Notes: generated by a model not told the origin, from the letters alone. A DNA stretch of 64,000 nucleotides from Ariolimax columbianus (GCA_036924085.1 JAVGWX010000004.1:83285941-83349940); one strand, 5' to 3'. Shown: positions 34,300 through 45,531, counted from the stretch's first letter. A program made the numbers and translations.

Positions 34300-34565
34300 A
34301 ATAGTTGCTAGAGCGTCAGTGGTATAGCACTTTCACTTGCTTGTTCAGTTGTTGTTATGGCAAATGTATCAGTTTTTTTTATTAAATAGGTTAATAGGTA
34401 GACAAACTATTAGTCCTACAGTTAACTTTTGAGGAGGGATGTGAGGAACTGAAATTTAATTATTACTGTTGTTCCCCAGAAAAAGCTGGGAACAGATAAT
34501 GAAGTATTCAATGATAACACTTCATCCATGACTACAGTGTCTATTAGTATTATGGGGATAACTTT
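34300..34565 (+). mobile_element. SINE-gamma relative, decayed
   Basis: Head GCTAGAGCGTCAGTGGTATA is A-box-like, and the end CACTTCATCCATGACTACAG, then GTCTATTAGTATTATGGGGA, matches 15235-15280. The middle is largely diverged. Confidence 0.5.
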
Positions 34566-35949
34566 CCCTTAGTTACTCCTAAAGAGTTTAGCACTCATGC
34601 ATATTCATATTGCATAGCATATGATATAACTTTTGCCTGTGTGAGTGTGTTATCGTTGTGCCAAACTACTTAAAACTAGTGCAAAGAATTGAAACCTACC
34701 AAACATGTTGAAACTCCCATCCTATAGAAACTATAAATCATTTAGAAAAATAAGACCTCTACATTCCTTGGTAGAATAGGAGAGACTAAGTCAAGTCGGA
34801 CTAACTTTACAGCTTTTGAGTCTGTAACTTTCCTTCTTCTGTTAAGCAATCTTACACTTCCAGCTGTCCTGATCATCAGATTTCACAACAAAAATACACA
34901 CCAAGTCCTGTGCAGAGTCAATCTGTTTCAGCTCTGTCCGTCTTCCCAGTTTCCTTTATCAACTTTATGGAAAATGTTAGTTTCACGTTCTCTTCTACAT
35001 TTCTTATACTATTTCAATCCCTCTATTCTGTAGTCTACATGTTCCTATTTATGAAAGTCTACTTATTTTTTTTGTTCTTAATGTTTTAGAGCCATACATT
35101 GGTACATATACCTTACATTGGTCCCATTGGAGTTGGAAGATTTGTATTTTTGTGTTGGACGTAAATTTCTTTTTGATTTCTGTAAGTTCCTAAAATGCAT
35201 TGAAACTTCCTTCCGTCTTTTGTGTTCTTATTTTGACATCGTTATCTGTACTTCCTACATTGTCTATGTTACTGCCAAAATGTATATCTTGTAGGAATTT
35301 GTCTTGTAAAACACTATCTGATTGTCGTTAGTTGCATGTATTCTCATAATATAATTTTTTTTGCTGTGCGTTTCCATATGTAATCCTGGCATTCAATCAG
35401 GCATAATTTAATCCTAACCATAGAACTGTTTCCATTTACTTAGCCTTTTGTCCTGGAGTACATTGTTGGACCAAGGAATCTACTCAATTTAACTCCATCT
35501 TATTGATGGGCAACAAAAGTTTACCCTTATAGTTGTCGAACCATCAAAATATCACTTTTCACATCAATATATTCTCAGGCATCCATATCACATGTATTTG
35601 TATTTTCTTAACAGCACATTGTCTTTGACATCCTTGAATGGATACACCTGATTTCGGTGTTATGTGAATTTTCTCCCTTAAAGATACTTAACTTTCTTCA
35701 TATCATTGCCCTTTTGAGTAATTCAAACCTTCTCTATACCTGTCATACATAGGTTCCATGCCCCACAGCCATATACCGTAGCTAGAATAACCGAACTGTT
35801 GGTGTGAGCACATATTGATGCTTCTTTTCTACTGAAGTATGGATTTGATGCGGTTGAATTTGTTTCTTTATCCTCACCATTCAACATTTTTTTTTTCTGT
35901 TTCTAAAGATTTTGTCCTTATCCTAAGCACTTTTATAGAACCAACAAAT
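34566..35949. other. No recognisable feature
   Basis: AT-rich, T-rich sequence with no frame over 60 codons and no repeat match. Confidence 0.5.
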
Positions 35950-36220
35950 TGTTCTTCTTGCAAGCATCCTGCAAAGGATGTTGTGTCTTAGTTTATAGCG
36001 AGGCTGCTATATTTATGCCTTTCAGACACACGCACCAAGTTTTGGGTTCCTGGGTTTACCTTCCTACCGTGATTCCTACTCTCTAAGCACTACACTAGTG
36101 CAGCCCATTGCAAAGCCACCACTTTAAGACAGAACAGGGTCTTGGTCAGCTCTAGTTTGCTGACGCATGAGTAGCTGGCTGCTGTCAACCTATTAACTGT
36201 GCTGCATCTTCTGCCGAGAT
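35950..36220 (-). mobile_element. Diverged SINE-alpha relative, second copy of the subfamily
   Basis: Matches 6048-6345 in order: TTTATAGCGAGGCTGCTATA, GATTCCTACTCTCTAAGC, ACACTAGTGCAGCCCATTG, CTGTGCTGCATCTTCTG. Confidence 0.5.
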
Positions 36221-36499
36221 CCAATAATATGACAGAGATGATGGGCATGCAAACACCCAAGTGTCACTGTGATCTTAAAGAAGAGTAAAGAATAGTAACA
36301 CTGCAGGCCCTCAAATCATGTCACACAGATAATTGAGGTTGAGCATCAGGCTGACTTCCTCATCCTGTACAAACACAAAAACTGCAACAAATATGGACAA
36401 GTCAACTAAGAAGAAACATTCAACCCAACCATCAAAGACAGAAGCAGATCAAGAGGGCAAATGATGCTATGCAGAGAAAGCCGCAAGGAATCTATTCAC

Positions 36500-36610
36500 T
36501 GCTGCACCTGTTTTCTTCTAGGATAACCACCAGATATGGTAGCTGGAACGTTCATACAATGTATGAGCAGGGGAAGGCTGCACAGATGTCAACGGGGGTT
36601 CCTCAAAGCA
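36500..36610 (+). mobile_element. LINE endonuclease N-terminal fragment
   Basis: A short frame with one break reads GSWNVHTMYEQGKAAQ, the first motif of LINE-type apurinic endonucleases. The rest is absent or too diverged. Confidence 0.5.
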
Positions 36611-37694
36611 AGTGAAGTAGAGACTGGCCCAAGGACACAGAGGAGGGCTCGAGACAGATATGGACGGCCCCGGACATAATTACTTGGCCCATATTTGTTG
36701 AAGACCTATGTTCCACAGAGAGTAGAAAGGTTTTGATGATATGTATTGCATGCACAAGTCATGATGGGTTTAAAGGCATACATTTAAAAAATGCTTTTTT
36801 TGTGTACAGAAGCCAAGGTTTCAAGTTTTTAATTTTTGTACACAAGAAGATTACAAGTTCTACACTTTCAAGGTACCAAACAAATTATCATACAAGATTC
36901 TGTGTTGACAGAATGCTCATGTGCAATGAAGAAGAAACGGTTAAAAGTTGCTTTTCACTGCTCAAATCATCCTGTGTCTGCTAGCCCTCATTGGTGAGTC
37001 ATTTAGAATTTGTAAAAAAATATAAGTAGAAGTACCATAACCCTCCGATTGAATGACCACATTTGACCAGCCAAACATTATCTAGCGACCAACAACATTG
37101 GTATCCCACGTCTGAATTAAAGAAAATAATAGTTAGACAAGAGCACATGACAGTATTTAATATAATGATTTTACTTGACATTTTAGAGCATTATCTTTCA
37201 ACACATCAGGCATAACAAGTTAGACTAGGGGTATCACTCTTAGACCAGTCTGAACAAGTTTGATGGCCCGATGACCATACCTAAATAAAGCTCTGTATGT
37301 TTCTTTGTTTCTTCTTCCCAATTAACCAAGCAGGTCATTTGGGGTACCACATCTCACAGTATTGTGAACTGTCTGTTAATGTTTGATAAGTTATTTTACT
37401 TGTTGACAAATGCTTGTTTCATGTTCAGTGCTCAGTCCTCTGTCATTTTTCCAGCAACATATTTTGTCTAGCCGTACGTTATATTGCAGTGGCAATGAAC
37501 GTTATACTATTTTAGCACATCTATTGTTTGAGGATATAAAGTAAACATTGTACTTTAGAGATAAAAGCAGGACAAATTTTTCTATATATGAGTGTTATAT
37601 TTTTAGGCATCATTTTAGTGGAGTCTTATTTTAAAATACATTATTTTTTCAGATTAAAACTATGTTTAAAAACTATATCAGAAGGATGAACAAT
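36611..37694. other. No recognisable feature
   Basis: An 83-codon frame at 36733-36984 has no recognisable motif. Otherwise AT-rich. Confidence 0.4.
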
Positions 37695-37990
37695 ATACAG
37701 TTGAGAGGAAAGGCACCCGCCCCTCAATAAACGAGAGAAAAATGCAAAATGGGTGTTCGAATCCTTCAGAGTTAAAGTGTTCCCTGGTCTCAAGGGAGGT
37801 GAGACCGGCATCTAGTCCTTCAGCTCTCATGTTAAAAGCTGCTGTCCGTGCAGTATGAAGCCAAAAAGGAGGCGGCCCATCTATTGTGCAAAGACAACAG
37901 ACCGATCACCTCTTTGTGCACTGATTTGCAAGTATAAATAAAAATCTCTGCACCACCAGGGGTAGAAAAGGGGCTAAGTGAAATGAATAA
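37695..37990 (+). mobile_element. Possible SINE with B box
   Basis: GGGTGTTCGAATCCTTCAG fits a B box, preceded by a head-like CACCCGCCCCTCAATAAAC. Body contains GTCTCAAGGGAGGTGAGACC (a perfect hairpin) and CCGTGCAGTATGAAGCC. No second copy was found in the window. Confidence 0.4.
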
Positions 37991-38132
37991 CTAACAATTG
38001 GTTCCAGGAACAAACAGAATTAGGGCCACTATTCCCTTTCAAGCATGTCATAATAGACAACTAAGAAAGGTTGTACATTGGATTGACAAACTCATAGAAA
38101 AACTATTGTAATAAAACCGTAATGCAAATGGC

Positions 38133-38476
38133 TAACCTGGCTTCATTCGTTCTCAATCGCCTGCTACCAAGCCCTGAAAAGGGCAAGTAGCAGAATGTAG
38201 TCCAGAAAATGGATTGCGTTTTGTCGTAGTTTACAGTTTGATTACGATATTTGCACCTTTATGTCTATCACATCCGACTTCAGCAGGCATTTTTTGAGTA
38301 TTGTGTTAGCCTTCCCTCATCGATCTCGTCTCCTTAGCCAGTCTGCTCTGTTAGATCCTGTTGTCCAGGATCACCGCGGGGAGGTGTAGAAGGGTCTTGG
38401 CAGCTCTGGTTTGCTGGCCCAGCTATGGGTCGCTGACTGCTGCAGCTCATGCGCTGCTCAGCATCTTGATCCCATG
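38133..38476 (-). mobile_element. SINE-alpha copy
   Basis: Near full-length copy with tail GAATGAAGCCAGG on the minus strand and head GGGATCAAGATGCTGAGCAG. Possible short flanking repeat TGCAAAT only, so the TSD is uncertain. Confidence 0.75.
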
Positions 38477-38631
38477 CTGCAAATAATTATTTAGGCTTTC
38501 CTGGAGCTGGTTAGGGTAAACCAAATGTAGTATTGAACCAAATCTAAGCTCCACCAAATGAGGTAGGTGAAGTGAACAGGACTAAAAATTGTCATTTCTT
38601 GTTAGTGACAGTTTAATAATCACAAAATAAT

Positions 38632-38835
38632 GGGGACGGCGTGGGCTAGTGATTAAGTGACACTGCGCACAACCCGAAGGTGCAGGGATTGCTCCCTATC
38701 ACAGCACCAGCTGCTACACTTAGAAAATGTAGGAGGAAGCAGACCGTTACATAAAATGCATTATGTTAGCAGGAACAAATAAAAACAGTGCAACGCACAC
38801 AGCCTTGGGGAATAGAGAATAAGGCGAACACAAAT
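38632..38835 (+). mobile_element. SINE-beta copy
   Basis: Starts GGGGACGGCGTGGGCTAGTG and contains the degenerate B box GGGATTGCTCCC; ends GTGCAACGCACACAGCC followed by an A-rich tail. Confidence 0.75.
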
Positions 38836-39056
38836 AAAATAATGCAGCAACAAGCGATATTAGTAGAACAAATATATCATCATCTTGTCTGCTTCTTGTG
38901 AAGTATAATTCAGCAAATACGTGCAGCATCATCAGTTTGTGATATCTATTGAAGTTTTTACAGGGTGTGGTCAACCTCATACACAACCCTTAGACTCATA
39001 ACATGCCAGATGGGTTATAATGGTACTACTTTTTGCTCTCATTTCGAACCCTGACA

Positions 39057-41934
39057 GCCACTGAAACCATCCCAAGAGGAGCTAGGAGAAACTATAAGAG
39101 TTACAGAAAGTGGAAGATGCAGTAACAAATGCTAGGAACATGGCAGAACGAGAAAAATCCATGGAGGCAAACATCGCCCTCAAAGCCGCCGCGGCGAAGT
39201 ACAAACACACTCTGAAGCAAACAGCAAGAGAAAGCTGGAAAAATAAAACGGAAAGTCTAAACCTGGACAAAGAAGGGAACAAGCTATGGAAGCTAGTCAG
39301 AGCCATGAATGACGAAACCCCGTCAAATAAACAAATTACTATCAAGCAGGGCGAGAACTTGATCACAGGTAAGAAAGCCGCAAACGCCTTTGTCGATCAC
39401 TATGCCAGAGCAAACCACATCGAGGTCCCTGCAGAAAAGCATACAAACATTAGCGAAGAGCTAAAGGGACACGAAAACATAAATACGGCTCCCGAAGAGC
39501 ACATGATGGCCAAACTTACAATGCGCGAAATGGAAGAGGCTATGAGAACACTAAAGAAAAGGAAATCCCCCGGAAAAGATGGGATAACAAACGAAATGCT
39601 GATGGGGCTGGGCCAAACAGCGAAGAGGAAACTACTGTCAGTCCTGAACCAAAGCTGGAAAAGGGGTATTGTACCCCAGGCATGGAAAGATGCAATGCTG
39701 GTACCAGTACCAAAAACAGGAAAGGATAAAACAGATCCAAATGGATACAGGCCCATCAGCCTACTGAGCTGTGTCGGCAAGCTGATGGAACGGATGATAA
39801 ACACCAGACTGATGTGGCATCTGGAAGAAAAACGAATACTAATTCCACAGCAAGCCGGCTTTAGACAGCACAGATCCACTGAGGACCAGGTCATCCTCAT
39901 AGCCCAGGAGATAGAAGATGCCTACCAGGCACAGAAACACACAGTAGCTGTTTGGCTGGATCTGGAAAAGGCATTTGACAAAGTCTGGAAAGATGGACTT
40001 AGAGTCAAGCTAAGAAGAAGTGATGTTTGTGGGAAAATGTACAAGTGGATCAGCCACTACCTCAAACAAAGAACGGCCAGAGTCCAAGTACAAGGGCAGA
40101 TGAGCAAAAAGGTGACACTCGAGCAGGGAGTACCCCAAGGGGGAGTACTGTCACCCACACTCTTCCTGGTATATATAAACGATATTACAGAGAATATACC
40201 AAGAAGAGTCCATAGCTCAATGTTTGCAGACGATCTGGCTATGTGGACCTCTGAAAATAATCTCACCATAGCAAGAAATCGGATGCAGACGGCCCTAACA
40301 TCGCTGGAAGAGTGGGCGAACTCATGGCTGGTCAAAATAAACGAGGAGAAAACCACGTGCACAATATTCTCGCTTTCATTAAAACCCCAAAGCACCAAAT
40401 TAAGTCTAAATGGCAAAATCCTGCAGCCAAACGACAACCCAACCTATCTGGGAGTCACATTTGATCGGCGCATGACATGGAAAAGTCAGATTGAGAGAAA
40501 CCGAATGAAAGCCAGAGAAAGAATGGCAATCATGAGGAAACTTGCTGGCACAAGCTGGGGAGCAGACGAAGGCATACTAAAGAAACTGTACACTGGAAGA
40601 GTGAGACCAGTTCTCGAGTATGGCATTGCGGCATGGACAACAGCAGCGAAGGCGAACTTCGATAAAGTTAACAAACTTCAAAACCAAGCCATGAGAATTA
40701 TAACAGGTGGCATGAAGTCAACGCCAATTGTAGAACTTGAAAAGATTACAAAACTGCAATCCATGACCGATAGAAGAGACTGCAGAGCCCAGCTGCAGTC
40801 AGAGAAACTCCGAAGACTGACGGACCACCCAATGTACCAAAGACTAAACAATTTGGGAAATGGGAAACTAAAGCGGAGAAACTTTGCAGAAATAGCCAAA
40901 GCAAAGATGCACGAAGATCCCATAAACGCACTAACAACACCAAAACCCATCACTGCTGTACGCAAACCTACTTGGAGGCAGGATATATTTCCAGAGGTGG
41001 TAGAAAATATACCAGGTATTGCAAACAAAAACTGCCAGACTGAAAAAGAAAGGAGAGACACTACTTTAAGCTTCATAACGAAAAGCTACCCAAGCATGGA
41101 CTGGACCCATGCATACACCGACGGTTCTGTAACAAACACTACACAGAACGGAGGGGCAGGAGCATTCCTGAACCTACCAAATGGCAGAAAAATAACTCTG
41201 TCATTCGCTACTGGTAAGTACACAAGCAATTTCAGAGCAGAGACAGAGGCACTGAGGGCGGCAGTGGAAGAAATGGTGACACACAGTGAAAATGAGAGCC
41301 ATATAGTCCTGCTGACAGATGCTCTCGCCGTAGTCACAGCGCTAAAAAGCCAGAAAAACACTGAGCTTAATGACTTAAGAGCAGCACTCTGCAAACTGTG
41401 CCAGCAGTCCGCACCAAAAAGGGTAGTGGTACAGTGGGTCCCGGCACACTGCAACATCCAAGGATACGAGGAGGCAGACAGACTGGCAAAAGAAGGTGCA
41501 AGACTACCACAAACAGATACCAGTATGACGTACGAAGAGTCAAAACGGCTTATCAAAGCCAGATACATGACCAAATGGGAAACCGAACATACTGGTTACA
41601 CCAAAAACGATGCCTATTACCAGTTGAACCGAAGAGAGCAGGTCGTTGTCTTCAGACTTCGCACTGGCCACAACAGACTGAGGTACCACCTATTCAACAA
41701 ATTGAAGATAGGGAGTACCGACGAATGCCCGTGCGGTACTGGTAAAATGACCACTGAACATCTGCTGCAGAACTGCCCGACATACGAGGATCAGAGAGAG
41801 CAGATGTGGCCATTACCAGTGGAACTGCAAGACAAGCTCTATGGCAGTAGCGAGAGCCTCAGGATGACCGCCGCTTTTTTCGAAAAAATAATGGTTACTG
41901 TCTGACTGTGTACGCAGAAGAAGAAGAAGAAGAA
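39057..41934 (+). mobile_element. I-like non-LTR retrotransposon, 5'-truncated, RT plus RNase H frame largely intact
   Basis: This is the best-preserved LINE in the window. It lacks the endonuclease, and its 3' end is a GAA-type microsatellite. It is bounded by an 11-bp TSD, GAACCCTGACA (39046-39056) and GAACGCTGACA (41935-41945), one mismatch. Before the long frame, 39057-39103 reads IPRGARRNYK in another frame, and a short deletion then shifts the frame near 39094-39104. The element landed in an older SINE: sequence left and right of it rejoins to match 3262-3330. RNase H together with a simple-repeat tail fits the I group better than Jockey. Confidence 0.85.
39110..41905 (+). CDS. Reverse transcriptase / RNase H polyprotein fragment of the I-like LINE (931 codons)
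   Basis: The frame is open for 931 codons; the GTG at 39110 is not a true start because the element is 5'-truncated and the frame is open from 39098. Residues about 150-500 form an RT: GYRPISLLS, motif A DLEKAFD (about 284-290), GVPQGGVLSPTLF, motif C FADD (about 372-375) and YLGVTF. Residues about 668-800 form RNase H: TDGS (Asp near 671), AETEAL, LTDALA and WVPAHCNIQGYEEADRLA, so the acidic catalytic residues are present. The C-terminus has a zinc-knuckle-like CPCGTGKMTTEHLLQNC (about 872-888). The encoded enzyme would copy element RNA at a nicked target. Without the endonuclease it cannot be autonomous, but the RT active site looks intact. Confidence 0.88.
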   Translation: MEDAVTNARNMAEREKSMEANIALKAAAAKYKHTLKQTARESWKNKTESLNLDKEGNKLWKLVRAMNDETPSNKQITIKQGENLITGKKAANAFVDHYARANHIEVPAEKHTNISEELKGHENINTAPEEHMMAKLTMREMEEAMRTLKKRKSPGKDGITNEMLMGLGQTAKRKLLSVLNQSWKRGIVPQAWKDAMLVPVPKTGKDKTDPNGYRPISLLSCVGKLMERMINTRLMWHLEEKRILIPQQAGFRQHRSTEDQVILIAQEIEDAYQAQKHTVAVWLDLEKAFDKVWKDGLRVKLRRSDVCGKMYKWISHYLKQRTARVQVQGQMSKKVTLEQGVPQGGVLSPTLFLVYINDITENIPRRVHSSMFADDLAMWTSENNLTIARNRMQTALTSLEEWANSWLVKINEEKTTCTIFSLSLKPQSTKLSLNGKILQPNDNPTYLGVTFDRRMTWKSQIERNRMKARERMAIMRKLAGTSWGADEGILKKLYTGRVRPVLEYGIAAWTTAAKANFDKVNKLQNQAMRIITGGMKSTPIVELEKITKLQSMTDRRDCRAQLQSEKLRRLTDHPMYQRLNNLGNGKLKRRNFAEIAKAKMHEDPINALTTPKPITAVRKPTWRQDIFPEVVENIPGIANKNCQTEKERRDTTLSFITKSYPSMDWTHAYTDGSVTNTTQNGGAGAFLNLPNGRKITLSFATGKYTSNFRAETEALRAAVEEMVTHSENESHIVLLTDALAVVTALKSQKNTELNDLRAALCKLCQQSAPKRVVVQWVPAHCNIQGYEEADRLAKEGARLPQTDTSMTYEESKRLIKARYMTKWETEHTGYTKNDAYYQLNRREQVVVFRLRTGHNRLRYHLFNKLKIGSTDECPCGTGKMTTEHLLQNCPTYEDQREQMWPLPVELQDKLYGSSESLRMTAAFFEKIMVTV

Positions 41935-42340
41935 GAACGCTGACAAAATCACAGGCACAAATATTAATGATCTTCCAGCAAGAATAGAGCAACCCTGTAA
42001 AGGAAAGCAGAGATAATAAACTTAATTACTTTAATCCCTTTGAATGGTCATGGATTCGTTGAAGTGGGTATATGTAAGAGCTTGACAAAAACCTATCAAC
42101 TATCATAACCTGATTTGGTACATAATGCATTATATTCATGTTCAAACTTCATTATCTCTAGTCACATGATCAGACATGAGTCATGCTGTGTGCCTCATGA
42201 TACGGCTTTATGGGTTGCATACAGTCTCTCGGTCAAGAGTTTGAGACCCAGAGTTAGACCCTGCACACAAACGTTGTGTTCTCTTTTTCTGATCATTTAC
42301 ATAGTTGGAAAAAAAAAGTTATGTCTACACATGAAGTCTG

Positions 42341-42654
42341 AGAAGGAAGACTAACGTCTGATCATACACAACATACTGATCAGACATGTTAGTTAGGGTC
42401 AGGCAAAATATACTGGCCAAGAGACTCACTTCAGCTTCCTGGCAGCGCTTTCTGGAAACGGACTGTTTGTTTTGGCATCCTGGCTAACGAGGGTGATCGA
42501 CGTGATCTCTGTAATAGTGAGCGACATGCAGATGAGGTCAAGCATAGCACAGCAGCCTCGGGATGTGAGTAACGCTACTGTAACACGCCACTTAACGTCG
42601 ATTTCAGGGCACACAAAAGAGTGAACTTATTCATTGTGGGCATTCGAAACAACA
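42341..42654 (+). mobile_element. Repeat D, 314 bp with perfect 14-bp TSD
   Basis: Direct repeats ACACATGAAGTCTG (42327-42340, 42655-42668) define the element exactly. Left end AGAAGGAAGACTAACGTC, right end CATTGTGGGCATTCGAAAC with AAC-type tail. No RT or transposase; no terminal inverted repeats. The AAC-type tail suggests a SINE read in this orientation. Confidence 0.82.
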
Positions 42655-42668
42655 ACACATGAAGTCTG

Positions 42669-43374
42669 GTTCTCTGAATAAAGATTGTTGTGGTATGTAG
42701 TTCTTCAAGGCTCCTAAATAGCATTGTGCGACAGTTTGTCTCTGGGGCAGTGCTGTTTGGTTGTTGAGGAATCGCCACAAAAAGAAATAAGGTGTTGCGG
42801 GACTCCTCATAGACAGTCACTAATACCTTATAGGGCTTCACTTGTCAATTGTGAAACATCTGGCGTTGGCTGCAAACAACTTAGCAAATCTAGTTAGCCA
42901 ACAACAATGGGTGGGAAGAGCAAGGGACACATACTGATCAAGACCTCTTATCTGCATTTGTGCTCCTGAAAACAGACTATGTCACTGCTGTCTAACCAAC
43001 GAGATGAAGGATCAACACTAATATCCATAAGGGAAAACTGCTGTAATGGTGACTTCGAGGCTGTATAAGGACAAGTTCAAAGATTCAGTGTATGAGGACA
43101 AATAAATTAATCGAGGGTGGTATGCGTTGAGAATAATGTCACATTTAGAATGCAGGCATATTCTACCCAACATGCTAGGCAGTTATAGACCAATGAAGGA
43201 GACCTGGGGTAACACTGAGACATTTTTATACATTGTGTATGTTTTTCAAGTCATGCAAGAAACGGTAACCGTGGCTCTTAACCTGGAAGGACGCACACAA
43301 CCACGTTGATTTTGGGAAAGAATGAAAAGAACAAGTTCCAGTACGCTTTGAATCTTGGTCATCAGATCAGATGA
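42669..43374. other. No recognisable feature
   Basis: Interval upstream of the RT remnant; possibly distal promoter or 5' sequence of the gene, but no element is recognisable. Confidence 0.4.
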
Positions 43375-43730
43375 GAGTATGTCCAAGATTGCTCCAAGGT
43401 TGTCTGTTCTCATCAGTGCTGTTCGACATCTATACAATAATAGTGACGAACATTCAGCATTTGCAGATGACTACAGATTGGCTCAGATAGGTAAGAGACA
43501 TCCAGGAGACCTTGCAGACAATCTCACAGCGCTGCAGGACATTCTAGCTCCCAGATCACTCCCAACAAGGCATGCATGATGAGGTGCTCCTTGAACGACA
43601 CTATAGAGAAGGCTGACCTGCCCGGCATTATCTTTTATGGAGGTGTCATTGACAGGTACGACAAGTTGAAATACCTTGGAGTAACATTCTATTGCAGTCT
43701 GTCATAGGTATTGCGTCAATCAAACCATAC
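43375..43730 (+). mobile_element. Degenerate LINE RT remnant upstream of the gene
   Basis: Readable pieces are SVLFDIYT, FADDYRLAQIGKRH, LTALQDIL and YDKLKYLGVTF in order across frameshifts: RT motif C followed by the thumb. It lies 250 bp upstream of the coding start. Confidence 0.6.
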
Positions 43731-43985
43731 ACATGATCCAAGCAAGGGCTGGAGGCACTCGAGGCAATGCAGACGCAAACTTGGAACACTGACTGTTTTT
43801 CATCCTCTATCATCAGCTAGTTCTGTCAGGCACACACTGTACAATACCACTATAGACATCAACGGAAGCAAGTTAATAATCTGTGTTTTACCTGCTCTGT
43901 CATTTGGATTTCAAAATTATAGAGAAATAGATTATATATCATATTTGTGGATGTACATTTCAGATTCACATTTGTAAAAAAAAGC

Positions 43986-44038
43986 ATGGATGGCGATGGA
44001 TCAGACTTTTCATTTTCTTCAGCTACAGAATACCAAAA
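43986..44038 (+). CDS. Coding exon 1 (start codon), nuclear-regulator gene
   Basis: The exon reads MDGDGSDFSFSSATEYQ and ends in phase 2 at a strong donor (AA|GTAAGTTCTG). It is short and acidic/serine-rich. A possible acceptor (TTTCAG) lies at 43958-43963, so the ATG may sit 22 nt into an exon whose 5' neighbour is a non-coding exon upstream. An in-frame TAA at 43974-43976 lies four codons before the ATG, which supports this Met as the start. Skipping exon 2 would place exon 3 out of frame with an early stop, so exon 1 depends on the microexon. Confidence 0.65.
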
Positions 44039-45509
44039 GTAAGTTCTGCTATTTCTATTCCTCTGTCATGTATTATTGTTCATTATGGAGTTCAAACTGT
44101 TGTGTTGGTTGAGTTCAACATTAATATTTGTGTTAAATGTTTTTGGTAAACAGTAAAATATTCTTAACTATTTGTACATATAATCTTCCAATTAATCATT
44201 TGTTTCTTAATTTAACTTTTATATATACACAAACTTCAAAATATGATAGTATTTTTTTGTGGATTTTGATATTCCTTACTGAGAGGAAAGAATAGAACCA
44301 CTGCACTGTATTGTGTATGTCATAGGAGGGATCTAATGAAGGCTGTGCAAGTGACTGGCAACCTCATCATCTATACAATAAAAGGGCTGCAGAAATAAAC
44401 CATAATACATAATTTTATTGGTATTTCCAATGTCGTGTAGAGAAAACATCAAACTATTCCACTGTCCTCCTGATCTTGTTTAAATATAGTCCTAGGTCTC
44501 TCAGGGGCTGTCTTATTTTGCCACCACAACAGGCTTGGGATCATCCTGGGTGACTTGGTGCCTAAGTTTCAATGGTGTTAAGAAAATACTTCTTCCTCTA
44601 ATGCCAGATAAATGGAACACTTTTGTATTGAACTAAACAACTAACTTGACATGTACAGATGCCATTAGAATGAATGGCATGAGCCAAAGTGCTATTGTAT
44701 CTGTAGCAATAACAACTTTCTCACACTAGCAGGACCTCTTCCATTCTGCAGTCATGGCCAGATCACCATAGTTGAGATTGCTGCACTCAAGTTTCTAGTG
44801 GTTCAAACTTTCTATATGGTCATGAGAGGGCACAGAAATTAGTCATGTCTGTAGTTCCAAAAGCTTTTCAGGATAAGCATTATATTATATAGAGAGTCAA
44901 GTGTAGTAGAATTATTCTTTACTCCCGAAATATAATGCTATAATAATGGTGAGTGAGGTTTTTTGTTAGATAATAGAGCCAGTTATAATATTTAAAATAT
45001 TCATGGATATATTGAGAGCATACGCATCATTACCTTGCACCCTATCAGGTTAAGGACAAGAGCACAGACAAAAGTAACAAATGGACTTACAAATACATAG
45101 AAATAAAATAAACATGAAAATAAATAATCTAATTTATGTTGAAATATTATTAATTTCCAGGGAATTTTCTCAGATAATATGATGTAATTGATAAAATTAA
45201 CTCTTGGGTATGCTGCAAAAAAATTGTGCTTGAAGGAAGAAAAGCAGTGCTTATTTCTCTGTTTGCCTCAATTGCAAGTTCTGAAATGGAGTGACATAGG
45301 AAAATATATGAACAAAATTTGAAATGTTATAATCGAAAACAGACAAAAGTGTACAGTGTTGCTGTATATTGTACTTATGCTCTGGATAGGGTTTGCAAAT
45401 CTGAGTTTACTCACATGAAATTTGATGTAACTAATGTCTGTGAATTAGATTAGAAAGGTGGCTAGACATTTCACCTAGCTAATCTAATTTAATGTTTTCA
45501 TCTATTCAG
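44039..45509 (+). other. Intron 1 of the nuclear-regulator gene
   Basis: This 1.47-kb AT-rich interval has no long open frame on either strand and no recognisable transposon protein. It ends in a pyrimidine/AT tract before the microexon. Confidence 0.5.
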
Positions 45510-45531
45510 GGGACAGGATGCTACTGACATA
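45510..45531 (+). CDS. Coding exon 2, 22-nt microexon
   Basis: The exon is bounded by ATTCAG acceptor and GTAAGTGTG donor. With the two leftover bases of exon 1 it reads K-GQDATDI and leaves phase 0, exactly what exon 3 needs. Its 22-nt length restores the frame between exons 1 and 3; direct joining of those exons gives a stop within eight codons. Its shortness makes it hard to find by standard gene callers. Confidence 0.55.

Noticed and set aside
41086..41574. 162-codon minus-strand frame
   Set aside because: Antisense to the RNase H part of the I-like LINE; related shadows appear at other copies.
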